The notes: generated from the sequence alone by a model not told the origin. A stretch of DNA of 39,156 bases from Nitrospinota bacterium (GCA_013349585.1 DUZG01000001.1:67499-106654); one strand, 5' to 3'. Shown: positions 1-8,767, numbered from the stretch's first letter. Program-made: numbers and translations.

Positions 1-251
1 ATCATACTTGATTCGACAGTGCCTAGCAAGCAAAATTGTCCTAAATTTTATGAAAATAGACTCAATAAAAAACCGAAATAATTGAAAAGATTTGCGATAT
101 GTTAATTTTTGTTGAATCGGCGTTATGTGAGAAATATTGAAAAAAGCCTGATGAGTTTCCGTGAGAATGCCTCCCAATGCCGCAGGTTTTTCGTGAAAAT
201 TGTCCTTTCATTTTTCCTGTGGAATACTGGTTTTTAGTTGTGGATTTTTTA

Positions 252-279
252 TTGACAGAAAAATCGAATGGATTATAAT
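252..279 (+). promoter_or_regulatory. Sigma70-type promoter for the small cytochrome c gene
   Basis: TTGACA at 252-257 and TATAAT at 274-279, both perfect consensus, are separated by 16 bases. The transcript would begin near 286 and leave a leader of about 160 bases before the cytochrome gene at 450. The rest of the stretch 1-449 shows no convincing gene: the only reading frame there, on the minus strand, has no family signature. A long leader could hold regulation, but I see no clear riboswitch fold in it. Confidence 0.72.
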
Positions 280-449
280 GCGCCATTCCCGTTAAGGATT
301 TGCCATTAAAGGGGATCTGGTCGTGGGCTGGTTCGATTGATTTTTTTGCAGCTCAGGTTGGGATTTTTTATTTTTAAATATGCAACAAACCAGTAATTTG
401 GGTTTTTTAGATAAGCTTTGATCCACTATTTTAAAGAGGAGATTTTTTA

Positions 450-884
450 ATGAAAAAGGCTTTAATTTTGAGTGTATTGGTAATATTCAGTTTGTTCGCG
501 GTTAGCTCTGCTTTCGCTGGCGGCAAATGTCCGCAGCCTCGTAAAACCAAATCGGCCCCAGGTGGCATTGCTAAAAAAGATATGACAGCCAAGGCTAATG
601 TAGCTAGCGGTAAGAAACTTTATATGAAAACAGCAAAACCAATGGCATGTATGATGTGTCATGGCAAAAAAGGTGATGGAGCTGGGAAATTAGGTAAAGC
701 TCTGAAACCTAATCCACGTAATTTTACATGTGCTGCGACCATGAAAAAGGTTTCTGCTGGTCAGATGTTCTGGATCATTAAAAATGGTTCCAAGGGAACA
801 GGTATGGCTGCTCATGGTAAAACATTGAAAGACAAGCAAATCTGGGATGTAATCAAATTCGTCCGTTCAGAGTGGGTAAAATAA
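450..884 (+). CDS. Small secreted class I cytochrome c
   Basis: This 144-residue protein is a periplasmic electron carrier of the class I cytochrome c type. Residues 1-23 form a Sec signal peptide (basic start, hydrophobic core, cleavage after AFA). One haem-binding motif CMMCH lies at residues 67-71, followed by the usual KKGDGAGK stretch. The likely distal ligand is Met119 in GTGMAAHG. A further pair of cysteines (27 and 94) lies outside the haem motif and could form a disulfide. The start is well supported by AAAGAGGAGA seven bases before the ATG. The gene stands alone between its own promoter and terminator, so it is probably expressed strongly and independently. Its electron partner is not shown by the sequence. 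The two-haem fusion protein at 3983 is the nearest redox candidate. Confidence 0.93.
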   Translation: MKKALILSVLVIFSLFAVSSAFAGGKCPQPRKTKSAPGGIAKKDMTAKANVASGKKLYMKTAKPMACMMCHGKKGDGAGKLGKALKPNPRNFTCAATMKKVSAGQMFWIIKNGSKGTGMAAHGKTLKDKQIWDVIKFVRSEWVK

Positions 885-903
885 GCTAAGTTCTTTTGAA
901 TGG

Positions 904-938
904 GGGGTAGGTCGCAATGCGACTTACCCCTTTTTTTT
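904..938 (+). terminator. Rho-independent terminator after the cytochrome gene
   Basis: GGGGTAGGTCGCA pairs with TGCGACTTACCCC with one G-T wobble and a short loop, and is followed directly by eight Ts (931-938). It ends the single-gene cytochrome transcript. Confidence 0.93.
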
Positions 939-1138
939 ATGCGGTTTTTCTGCCCTCACTCCTATTTATAATGTAAGGAAGTTAAATAGCATTCGGAGCC
1001 TTCGTTGAATTTTTCACTTTTCCGAATTTTTTATTCGTTTAGACTTACTTGTCTCCTCATTGTCCTGTTTTTGCAGGTAGCAGTTTTTCCACAACCTGTT
1101 TTGGCAGAGATGTTGGGTACCTCCAAAACCCCCTTCGA

Positions 1139-1774
1139 ATGATGTTTGTGCCTTCAGGGGACGCACAGGTCATTATAAAGGGCGGGCGGGAGGTTGGCGA
1201 CTTTCAGTTATGTCCTAGCCAAAGATAAATATGATGTTGAACTGTTACTGGTGGTGCAGCGGTTTGGCAGCCCCTTTTACCGGGGACAAATTATGGTGCT
1301 CGCCAACAGCGGCATTCAATCCTTAAAAGGTTTGCAGGGCAAACGGTTTGCTTTTGTCGATCCGGCTTCTACTTCCGGGCATTTGTATCCGAAAACATTT
1401 TTTGGTAAATCTGTATTTGCCGGATCGCATAACGCGGTGGTTCTTTCTATGTATAAAGGTGCGGTAGATGGCGGTGCTGCTTACGATGGGTCTCGGGTCT
1501 CTGTTGCGAAGTCTTATCCCGATGTGTTTGAAAAGATAAAGTCATTGCCTATACCAAGGAAATACCCAGCGACACGGTATCTATCCGCAAAGATATTCCT
1601 GAATATTTGAAAGCAAAGGTTAGAGATGGGCTCAAAAAAATATAGAAAAGTCCCAAAGGCAGTAAGATCCTAAAACGGTTGTATGATATCAGTGGACTGG
1701 TGGATTTGGATGGATTGTTCGACCCGGTACGCGAAGCGGAGAGATTGTTAAACCTCGATCTGTCCAAAGCCTTG
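1139..1774 (+). pseudogene. Decayed phnD-like ABC transporter substrate-binding gene
   Basis: Fragments in three frames match the phosphate/phosphite/phosphonate-binding PhnD family. MMFVPSGDAQVIIKGG starts at 1139. TFSYVLAKDKYDVE, then RFGSPFYRGQI and FAFVDPASTSGHLYP, start near 1197 in another frame. FAGSHNAVVLSMYKGAVDGG comes before a further shift to IPSDTVSIRKDIPEYLKAK near 1568. The C-terminal piece [11 protein letters not shown]...[14 protein letters not shown] lies at about 1682-1765. Segments normally lying between these blocks are missing, most clearly about 50 residues between the first two and part of the middle. No signal peptide can be read in frame. The gene cannot make a working binding protein. 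Its C-terminal tail runs in frame straight into an ATPase (see the next entry). Confidence 0.85.
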
Positions 1775-2457
1775 CGAGATGTTTCCTTATCGATAGAGGC
1801 AGGGGGATTTGTCGTTGTGTTGGGGGAAAGTGGATCAGGGAAGTCAACGCTGTTACGTTGGATCAACCGTTTGGTCGAGCAGACCTCAGGCAGAGTTTTT
1901 CTCAACAATTAAGAAGTTAGGGGAGCTTCTTCCCGTCACCTTCGCAATTGCGGAAAAAAATGGGTATGGTTTCTCAGCAATATAATCTAGTTTCGCGTTG
2001 TTCTGTGCAAACCAATGTTCTGGCTGGGAGACTAGCCAGTGTTTCCACGGCTGCTTCAATTTTAAATATTTTCCCCGAAGCAGATATTGAAAAATCCCGC
2101 CAGGTTCTCGACTGATTAGGGATTGGTGAAAAAGATTTGGACCGTGCAGATAAACTGAGTGGGGGGCAACAGCAACGAGTGGGATTGGCAAGGGCGTTGA
2201 TGCAGGAGCCGCAACTGATTCTTGCCGATGAGCAGGTGTCGAGCCTGGACCCCGCCACCTCCAAGCAAATCATGAATTTACTGGCGGATTTCAATAAACA
2301 GGATGGTGTCGCCGTGGTCTGTAACCTGCATCTCCACTCTCTGTCAAGGGCATATGGATCGCGTATTATCGCGTTGAATGAAGGTCGAATCGTTTGTGAT
2401 GGTACTGCTACCAATCTGAGCGAAAACGAGCTCAACTCTTTTTACAATTCACAATGA
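1775..2457 (+). pseudogene. Decayed phnC-like ABC transporter ATPase gene
   Basis: This is the remnant of a phosphonate-type ABC ATPase. It starts abruptly in the phnD tail at about residue [15 protein letters not shown] and keeps an intact Walker A ([11 protein letters not shown]). It stops at 1910-1912 and resumes in another frame with KKMGMVSQQYNLV and ASILNIFPEADIEKSRQVLD. A second stop (TGA, about 2114) is followed by the intact signature LSGGQQQRVGLARAL and Walker B region LILADEQVSSLDP (from 2149). The normal N-terminus is absent. No phnE-like permease follows; the next gene is unrelated. The transporter is therefore dead. The 2137-2457 frame could be translated alone, but it would lack Walker A and is unlikely to work. 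Confidence 0.87.
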
Positions 2458-2505
2458 CCCTTTGCTGTCGTACAATCTGCTTAAAACTTTTAAGAGAAAG
2501 AAACT

Positions 2506-2910
2506 ATGAACACGATTGACCCATCAGAAAAACAATTAAGACAATTCGGTTTGATGATGGCCGGGGTATTTTCGTTTTTCGGAGCCGTTTTTATTTATAA
2601 AACCTGGACCATCACTGCCGCTGTTCTCGGGGTTTTGATTTTATTTTTTGGTAGCATGGGGCTTTCTTTTCCGATGAGCCTTCTTCCCATTCACAAGAAA
2701 TGGATGCGGTTTGCTGAGGTAATAGGGAACTTTAACGCCAAAGTTATTTTGAGTCTTACCTATTTTCTGGTGTTCACCGTCATCCGCATGGTGGCTTCGG
2801 TTTTCAGAGAAGACCCTTTAAGAAGAAAAATAGAACTGGATAAAGATTCTTATTGGATCGATTGCGAACCCCGCGACGCAGATCCAAAACGGTATGAAAA
2901 ACAGTTTTAA
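2506..2910 (+). CDS. SxtJ-like small membrane protein
   Basis: This 134-residue protein has two adjacent hydrophobic segments near residues 15-32 and 34-53 and a third near 78-97. A charged cytoplasmic-type tail follows, rich in Asp, Glu and Arg, with WIDCEPRDADPKRYEKQF at the end. This layout and tail resemble the SxtJ-like membrane family, often found near carbamoyltransferases. No such partner gene is in this window. The SD-like AAGAGAAAGAAA before the ATG is weak. The gene sits between two pseudogenes but has an open frame with no sign of damage. Function is unknown; the family assignment is from memory of the sequence pattern and is moderately sure. Confidence 0.7.
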   Translation: MNTIDPSEKQLRQFGLMMAGVFSFFGAVFIYKTWTITAAVLGVLILFFGSMGLSFPMSLLPIHKKWMRFAEVIGNFNAKVILSLTYFLVFTVIRMVASVFREDPLRRKIELDKDSYWIDCEPRDADPKRYEKQF

Positions 2911-2978
2911 TGCTAAATTCCCATTAATTTGAAAAGGTTTTTTCGAAGGAAAAGGTTCATAAAGAAATACTTGGGTTG

Positions 2979-3310
2979 ATGGGGGAAATCGATATCGACT
3001 GTCGAGATGAAAAAGACACCATTATCATTGATCTTGCCGGGCAGTTGGATATCTATAGCTCACCTGAGCTCAGTCGCCTCATCGATGCTTATATCGAGAG
3101 GGGGTTATAAAAATTTATACTCAACTCAATCTGGAGAAAGTCACCTATCTCGACAGCTCCATCATTAGTGCATTTATATATTGTTTTTAGACGCTTAAAG
3201 AAGAGGGTCGGTTTGCTTTGGCCAGTTTGCAAGGTGCCCCGAAAGAAGTGTTCGAGCTGGCCAAACTCCAAGATGTTTTCGAAATCTTTCCTGATGTGGT
3301 TATGCTATGA
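2979..3310 (+). pseudogene. Broken STAS-domain (anti-sigma factor antagonist-like) gene
   Basis: The frame from 2979 reads IIIDLAGQLDIYSSPELSRLID, the typical first half of a STAS domain. It ends at a TAA at 3108. In the frame two bases along, the rest of the domain continues as LEKVTYLDSSIISAFIY, which includes the LDSS site where anti-anti-sigma factors carry the phosphorylated serine. A TAG at 3188 follows, then LKEEGRFALASLQGAPKEVFELAKL and a final stop at 3308. One frameshift plus one nonsense codon make it a pseudogene unless there are sequencing errors. The homopolymer AAAAA at 3109-3113 is the likely slip site. Confidence 0.8.
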
Positions 3311-3543
3311 AGGCTAATTACTGAGTTAGAGAAACCCTGCCTTTTGCCTTCCTCCTCCCCCTCATTTTACTTACGACATTACCCGTTTGAATGGTACCTG
3401 AAATGTGTTAGCTTAGTGGATATACTTTAAAATCGGCGATTTAGATATTATTAGTCCGGTTATAACGGGTTTAAAAGTCGTGGGTTCCTTAACAATATAT
3501 GGGTAAGTATTTACCGCTGCTTCCCAAAAAAATGAGGTCTCAA

Positions 3544-4035
3544 GTGAAATTACGCTTTGTGCTGGTTTGGCTGGTGATTTTTATAACGGTGTCTGTTTTG
3601 AATGGGGGCCAAGTTTTAGCTTCGAGCCAAAATAAAGACTTAAAGAAATTGGAGATTCCCAAGGAGCCGGGTTGGAATCATCCTTCTTATCGGGGATGGG
3701 AATCGCTGAGTATTACAGGTTTGATCGCAACATATTACGATCTCGATTTGGATCGAGAGCTGGATTATATGGTTATCCGTAAAGTAATTCGAAAGGCATC
3801 GGCAGAGGAAACAACAATTGAAAAAGCCATCGAAATTGCAAAGTTTGATAATTTAAGCGTATTTTTTTCGCATCCAATCGTATATTTTACAAACGGTAAT
3901 CCCCTTTTTTATTGTAAAGGAGTGGATCATAGAGGCAATTGTCGGGGTGATATGTGGGTCGATATTGCGGAAGATGGTTTAAATGGCAATGAAGAACTTA
4001 ATTCTTTATCAGCGCCGAGCCTTAGGGTTCGTTAA
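3544..4035 (+). CDS. Secreted protein of unknown function before the cytochrome fusion
   Basis: I do not recognise the family. The frame is open from 3499, but no ribosome site fits that ATG. GTG at 3544 has GAGG seven bases upstream and gives a clean signal peptide (KLRFVLVWLVIFITV, cleavage near QVLA), so I prefer it; the protein is then about 163 residues. The mature part has a Trp/His-rich start (EPGWNHPSYRGW). A YYDLDLDRELDY segment resembles calcium-binding D-x-D-x-D loops. Cys pairs appear near FYCKGVDHRGNCRG. The 3' end overlaps the following di-haem cytochrome gene by about 50 bases in another frame, which suggests translational coupling and a joint role in the periplasm. This is inference only. 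Confidence 0.72.
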   Translation: MKLRFVLVWLVIFITVSVLNGGQVLASSQNKDLKKLEIPKEPGWNHPSYRGWESLSITGLIATYYDLDLDRELDYMVIRKVIRKASAEETTIEKAIEIAKFDNLSVFFSHPIVYFTNGNPLFYCKGVDHRGNCRGDMWVDIAEDGLNGNEELNSLSAPSLRVR

Positions 4036-5572
4036 TTATAAGAAAAGCATTCTTTTAGTTCTGTTTTTTTTGGTTTTTGGCCCTCTCCCTGCCTATTCCC
4101 ATTCGCAACACGGGGATGTTGGGGATTCTCCCAAAAGCAAAAAGGATTTGCTTCGCATTGGTGCCACCGTTTACAAGCATATGTGCGTGTTTTGTCACGG
4201 AAAGAATGGTAACGGCGGCGGAGATGCTATGGCGTACCTTTATCCGTGGCCAAGGGATTTTAGGAAAGGCGTGTTCAAATATAGAAGTACGACTTTTGGC
4301 TCGTTGCCACTGGATAAAGATATTTACCGAACGATTACTCGTGGTATACCGGGCACGGCTATGCCAGCATGGCGAGGTGCACTGTCGGAGAATGAAATCT
4401 GGGGCGTTGTCGAATATATCAAATCATTTTCGAAACGCTTTGCAAAGGAAAAACCGAAAGAACAGATTACCTTTGGCGAGGTGCCTGTTTCCGATGCTGA
4501 GTCGATAAAAAGAGGGCAAAGCATTTATCAAGAAATGCGCTGTTCGCGTTGTCATGGTACCGACTTGAAGGGCGATGGGCCGATTGCCGATGATCTCTAC
4601 GATGTTTGGGATCATCGCGTTTTTATTTATGATTTGACAGACCCAAATGCTTTTAAGTTTGGTTTTGATAAGAAAGATTTATTTCTGATTATGACGACAG
4701 GGATTGATGGGACTCCGATGAAGTCTTACAATCACCTGGGCGAAAATGAACGATGGGATCTCGCATCCTTTATCGACTCAAAAATTAATAAGGAAATTTA
4801 TAAGCCTGCGAAATATGAAAGTGATCTGAGAACTCATGTCATAGATGGGGAAATTGATACGGATCCGGAAAACCCGTTGTGGAATTCGGTTGCGGTGCAG
4901 AATATCCATACGCTTCCACTCAATGCACGTAGAGATCCGATTGATCAAATTCAGTTCCAGTCGGTGATAAACGATGAAGGCATTGCGTTTCGTTTGCAAT
5001 GGAAAGATGCGCAGGCAGATCGTACTTCAAGTCGGCATCAGGATTTTAAAGATGCCGTAGCGATGCAATTTGCTCTGGGGGAAGTTATGTTACATAAGCA
5101 TGGGCATAACGAGCCATTTTTTGGCATGGGTAATCGCAATAAAGTGGTGAACATCTGGCAGTGGCGAGCGGATTGGCAGACAGAAATTGAAACAAAAGAA
5201 AAACTGGAATATGCCACCAAGGGATTGGATTTGGACACAATGATTTTTGGAGGCGAGGTCAATCCGGTGGAATCGTTAAATCCATTCAGGGAAGTAGCCG
5301 TGGAGGAGTTGAATGCCGAAGGTTTCGGGACGCTGACACCTCAGCCGCAGACAAAACAGAATGTTCTTGGAAAAGGTGTTTGGAAAGAAGGCAAATGGAG
5401 TGTAGTATTTTTCCGTACTCTAGATACGATCAATAAATGGGATGTCCGTTTTAAGCGGAAGATTCCGGTATTGGTCGCGTTTGCTGTTTGGGACGGAAAA
5501 CATCAGGATAGAAATGGGCGTAAAGTCATTTCCATGTGGCAACGATTGAATGTTCCACTGCCTGCTGATTAG
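3983..5572 (+). CDS. Di-haem cytochrome c fused to an ethylbenzene-dehydrogenase-type haem domain (NxrC-like)
   Basis: This 529-residue protein has a signal peptide near residues 20-39 and two class I cytochrome c domains. Haem motifs are CVFCH (68-72) and CSRCH (187-191), with likely Met ligands at 127 (GTAMPAW) and 246 (GTPMKSY). The C-terminal half, about 275-529, fits the ethylbenzene dehydrogenase gamma-type haem-b domain, with FKDAVAMQFAL and VWKEGKWSVVFFRTL as characteristic strands. Proteins with this domain are gamma subunits of DMSO-reductase-family enzymes, including candidate nitrite oxidoreductase NxrC subunits. Here it would pass electrons from haem b to two haems c. No alpha or beta subunit gene is in the window, so its partner enzyme is unproven. 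ATG 3989 is an alternative start; neither has a strong ribosome site. Confidence 0.87.
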   Translation: MAMKNLILYQRRALGFVNYKKSILLVLFFLVFGPLPAYSHSQHGDVGDSPKSKKDLLRIGATVYKHMCVFCHGKNGNGGGDAMAYLYPWPRDFRKGVFKYRSTTFGSLPLDKDIYRTITRGIPGTAMPAWRGALSENEIWGVVEYIKSFSKRFAKEKPKEQITFGEVPVSDAESIKRGQSIYQEMRCSRCHGTDLKGDGPIADDLYDVWDHRVFIYDLTDPNAFKFGFDKKDLFLIMTTGIDGTPMKSYNHLGENERWDLASFIDSKINKEIYKPAKYESDLRTHVIDGEIDTDPENPLWNSVAVQNIHTLPLNARRDPIDQIQFQSVINDEGIAFRLQWKDAQADRTSSRHQDFKDAVAMQFALGEVMLHKHGHNEPFFGMGNRNKVVNIWQWRADWQTEIETKEKLEYATKGLDLDTMIFGGEVNPVESLNPFREVAVEELNAEGFGTLTPQPQTKQNVLGKGVWKEGKWSVVFFRTLDTINKWDVRFKRKIPVLVAFAVWDGKHQDRNGRKVISMWQRLNVPLPAD

Positions 5573-5576
5573 AATA

Positions 5577-5607
5577 TTGCCGTTAGAATCGGCAAGGTCA
5601 TTTTTTT
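5577..5607 (+). terminator. Possible weak terminator between the cytochrome fusion and the NHL gene
   Basis: TTGCCG pairs with CGGCAA across a 7-base loop, followed after five bases by TTTTTTT. The stem is only six pairs, so it may only attenuate transcription into the acidic NHL gene 36 bases on. Confidence 0.4.
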
Positions 5608-5642
5608 GAAAAATTGAAATAAATTATTTGGAGATTGTTTTC

Positions 5643-7247
5643 ATGGCAGAAGAAAATGAGATTGAGGAGAAGACAGAGTCTGAAGATTCGCTAAGAGTGT
5701 CTGAAGATGATGAGTTGGACCTGGATGAAATGGATGATGATGAGGAACCGGCTGAAGAAGTTAAAGAAATCGGTGCCTACATGGTCATTGGTCAGGGTGA
5801 TTTTTCAATGACCCAGTCTAACCGGGGTGCAGATGATCCGGGTGATAATACTTTAAGCGAACCTCAATATGTTGCGAAGTTTGGAGATATGCTGTTTGTG
5901 TCTGATCGCGGCAATCATCGAGTTGTGATATGGGAGCAGTTTCCAGAAGAAAATGGTGAACCTTGTTCGCTGGTTTTAGGGCAAGAAGATTTTGCAGATT
6001 GTCTGGAAAATCGCGGAATGACTACGACTCTGGACGAAATGACCTCAGGATTGGGAGATGAAGATCTGGATGGATTTACTATAAGTAAGTCAGAGGAAGA
6101 TACTCTTTCCCAGCCGGCTGGACTCCAAGTGATTGATGGCAAACTTTATGTTGTTGATAGTGGTAACCATCGAATTCTTCGATGGTCAGGAATCCCTACT
6201 GAAGACGGTGAAGCTCCCAGCCTGGTATTAGGTCAGGATAACTTGGATGATAACGAAGCGAATCGCCGAGGTTTCGTCGGTTCGGGTTCTTTGTTTTTTC
6301 CCATGGGAATTTTTTCAAGTGATGACCAACATATTTTTGTTGCGGACAAAGATAACCACCGTGTGTTGGTATGGAATAAAATTCCTTTCAGTGATGGTTG
6401 GAATGCCGATGTATCTCTGGGGCAAGGCGGTATGGATGAGCGTTGGCCAAATCGAGGCGAATTCGATAACGTGGGTGCGGATACGCTTAGTTTTCCGATG
6501 GGCGTTCACTTCGATGCTGAAAGTGAAAAAGTATTTGTGGTGGACCAAGGCAACAACCGTGTTTTGATTTGGAACAAGCTTCCCCGTGAAACCGGTGTAG
6601 CCGCAGATGTGGTTATCGGGCAAAAAGATTTCTTTAGTCGAGAACCAAATTCTGGAAAAGGATACAAACGTGCTTGTCAGGAAGGTATGTATTTCCCGAC
6701 CGATATAGTGGTTGGGGAAATGGGAATGTTTGTTTCCGATACGGGTAACAACCGGGTTTTGTATTGGAAAGAAGTGCCTACTGAAAACGGTCAATTACCA
6801 GATTTGGTATTGGGTCAAACCAACTTTCTCGATAATAAAGCTAATCGGGTTGTGGAAGGCGAAGCAACAGCAAGTACGTTGGATGACCCATTTGGAATGT
6901 TCTTGATTGAAGAAGAAGAGGAGGAAGACGCTCCTCGAGGCATTCCAATGCCAGATGATGACGACGATGACGACACCTCTTTGGTAGCTACAGAAGGTGG
7001 CGAGGAAATTGAAGAAGAAGAACCGAAACCCAAGTTCAAGCTATTCATTGCAGACCGGGGAAATTCTCGTGTGGTGGTCTGGGATGAACTGCCTCATCCG
7101 AAAGAAGAGGAAAAGGATGAGGAAGAATTTGAAGAGCTTCAGGTTGACGATGAAAATCTGTTGATCGGTGATGATGAAGATGACGACTTTTTTGATGAAG
7201 ATGAGGAAGACGACGAGGCTCCATCAGGTGAGCTTCCCTCTGTTTAA
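5643..7247 (+). CDS. Very acidic six-bladed NHL-repeat propeller protein
   Basis: This protein of about 534 residues probably forms a beta-propeller scaffold or binding platform. After an acidic leader (about residues 2-42) come six units. Each has an xVLGQxxFxxxxxNRG strand and an NHL core, such as FVSDRGNHRVVIW, VVDSGNHRILRW, VADKDNHRVLVW, VVDQGNNRVLIW, VSDTGNNRVLYW and IADRGNSRVVVW. An acidic insert of about 43 residues (about 421-463) interrupts the last blade, and the C-terminus is again almost pure Asp/Glu. There is no signal peptide or anchor, so it appears cytoplasmic, unlike its upstream secreted neighbours. ATG 5643 is chosen because GGAG lies nine bases before it; the frame is open from a TTG at 5628. 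A strong terminator ends the unit. The ligand is unknown. Confidence 0.87.
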   Translation: MAEENEIEEKTESEDSLRVSEDDELDLDEMDDDEEPAEEVKEIGAYMVIGQGDFSMTQSNRGADDPGDNTLSEPQYVAKFGDMLFVSDRGNHRVVIWEQFPEENGEPCSLVLGQEDFADCLENRGMTTTLDEMTSGLGDEDLDGFTISKSEEDTLSQPAGLQVIDGKLYVVDSGNHRILRWSGIPTEDGEAPSLVLGQDNLDDNEANRRGFVGSGSLFFPMGIFSSDDQHIFVADKDNHRVLVWNKIPFSDGWNADVSLGQGGMDERWPNRGEFDNVGADTLSFPMGVHFDAESEKVFVVDQGNNRVLIWNKLPRETGVAADVVIGQKDFFSREPNSGKGYKRACQEGMYFPTDIVVGEMGMFVSDTGNNRVLYWKEVPTENGQLPDLVLGQTNFLDNKANRVVEGEATASTLDDPFGMFLIEEEEEEDAPRGIPMPDDDDDDDTSLVATEGGEEIEEEEPKPKFKLFIADRGNSRVVVWDELPHPKEEEKDEEEFEELQVDDENLLIGDDEDDDFFDEDEEDDEAPSGELPSV

Positions 7248-7280
7248 GGAAGACAATACTTAAAGAGTTTTGCGGTAACT

Positions 7281-7317
7281 AACGGCTTGCACAATTATTG
7301 TGCAAGCCGTTTTTTTT
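7281..7317 (+). terminator. Strong rho-independent terminator after the NHL gene
   Basis: AACGGCTTGCACAA and TTGTGCAAGCCGTT form a perfect 14-bp stem with a 3-base loop, followed by a run of Ts. It lies between convergent genes. A separate 12-bp palindrome, GCGCTATAGCGC, follows at 7322-7333 before the end of the minus-strand methyltransferase gene. Confidence 0.95.
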
Positions 7318-7359
7318 ATGTGCGCTATAGCGCTTATGAAAAAGGTAATGCGGGTGAGG

Positions 7360-8745
7360 CTAATCCTTGAATTGAATGTGGATGAAGGAAACCGGGGACG
7401 GCGGCGAATGAAAGGCAGCCTCGATATCTTTTTCCCGGTACCCCAGTTTTCTTAAAGGTTTCAATGCGGCCAGCACTTCTTCTTTTGTTACATAGGCAAC
7501 AGTATCGGGAACACCACGGGTGCTAATATTTTTAGCCAGTTCTAAAATTTGTTTCCGCTGCTTTTTAGGTGTTCCTTGCATAGGCGGGTATTCAAGTTTC
7601 CCGGGGTAGGGACTGTGGTAAACCGAGTTCAGTGCCTGTAAGGTGCGGAGCATTAAAATATCCCGATCCCAACCGGGCATGTTGGCTACCTGCGGGTGGT
7701 TTTGCACCAGCTCAACGACCCCCGAAACTTCGGCGTCCAGGCTGCGCTTGACAAATTCGTTTTGGTATTCTCTGCTTATGTCAGAGAAACCGATCTCTCG
7801 TCCAACTTCTTCTAATAAGGGGAAGTTGACCATGAAGGTATATTGCCCGCCATATAAATTAAAATACGGTCGCCCTTCCTGATTCAGGTCTTTGAATTCA
7901 AGCATTCCATAGTCGAATCCGGTATAGCCCAGGCTGTCTGGTGCGAGGAGTTCTTTTGCTTTTTTTAATGCAGCGAAAGCTCCTGTGTTGATGGGCATGG
8001 GTATTTCATTTGTGAGGCTTTGACTGTGTTTTTGTAAGGTTTCTGCAAAAGGCCAGTCGCTTAGATCAACCCTTTGAAAATCTCGTTCCCAATAGATAGC
8101 GTCGAGAAAAGAAGGCCGCTGGGCCAGCTCATGCAGATCTTTTTTCTGGAACTGTTCTATAAAGATTTCTTCATTTGCACCCGGGAAATCATCTGCCAGA
8201 TATGGGCAAAGGTATTCTTCGTAAAACTGGTTGTCATTTTTAATTAAAACTTTTGTGGCGAGGTCATCCCAAATTTCGTTTGAAATGATTTTGGTCACCG
8301 ATTTTGGACGGAAACAATCGAGGTGCTCTGCATCCACCCTTACTGTTGAAAACCTTCCTTCGTGTTGTTGAAGTCGAGGGTTGGCTCTTGTCCCTTTCAG
8401 TATTTCTTCGGATTCATCGCACAAAATATAATGAGTGAAGGGATAGACTTGATTGTTAAAATCTATTTCTTGCAGGCGACTTAGAAAGCAAGCAGCCAGG
8501 TTGCCGTTGCCGACTCCCCATTCCTGAATAGTCCAGACTCGACTTGGCGGTGTCTTTCCGACTGTATGTTTAAAGAAATCTTCTGCAAGGGCATGTGCCA
8601 ACCGATGATCCAGACTGACATAGGTCTGGAAATGGTCGTGAATTGCAGGACCTTTGATTCCATAAAAAATGGAATTGACATGCGTTTGCCATTGGTCCGA
8701 AGGTTTGAATTCCCCAAGGGAGATCAGATTTGGGGTGTGCGTCAT
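7360..8745 (-). CDS. MidA/NDUFAF7-family SAM-dependent methyltransferase
   Basis: This 461-residue protein looks like the MidA family (DUF185, PF02636), whose mitochondrial member methylates an arginine of a complex I subunit. The SAM-binding glycine loop is EWGVGNGNLA at residues 75-84. The SNEIWDDLA segment at 155-163 matches the family's SNE-L-D motif after the fourth strand. A central region about 220-330 with TGFDYGMLEFKDL is typical of the family's insertion. It starts 22 bases after the TPR gene, so the two probably form an operon and the TPR protein may help select substrates. The bacterial substrate is unknown. At 461 residues it is longer than many members, with about 100 extra residues at the C-terminus. 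The family call is fairly sure; the reaction target is not. Confidence 0.78.
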   Translation of the reverse strand: MTHTPNLISLGEFKPSDQWQTHVNSIFYGIKGPAIHDHFQTYVSLDHRLAHALAEDFFKHTVGKTPPSRVWTIQEWGVGNGNLAACFLSRLQEIDFNNQVYPFTHYILCDESEEILKGTRANPRLQQHEGRFSTVRVDAEHLDCFRPKSVTKIISNEIWDDLATKVLIKNDNQFYEEYLCPYLADDFPGANEEIFIEQFQKKDLHELAQRPSFLDAIYWERDFQRVDLSDWPFAETLQKHSQSLTNEIPMPINTGAFAALKKAKELLAPDSLGYTGFDYGMLEFKDLNQEGRPYFNLYGGQYTFMVNFPLLEEVGREIGFSDISREYQNEFVKRSLDAEVSGVVELVQNHPQVANMPGWDRDILMLRTLQALNSVYHSPYPGKLEYPPMQGTPKKQRKQILELAKNISTRGVPDTVAYVTKEEVLAALKPLRKLGYREKDIEAAFHSPPSPVSFIHIQFKD

Positions 8746-8767
8746 AGTAGAAAGTCAGTCCAAATAT

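Noticed and set aside
62-286. Minus-strand frame of 74 codons at the left edge
   Set aside because: No family signal, Ser/Asn-rich composition, overlaps the strong promoter at 252, and has no ribosome site.
2137-2457. Possible stand-alone ABC ATPase fragment
   Set aside because: Lacks Walker A and the N-terminus, and is clearly the tail of the broken phnC gene.
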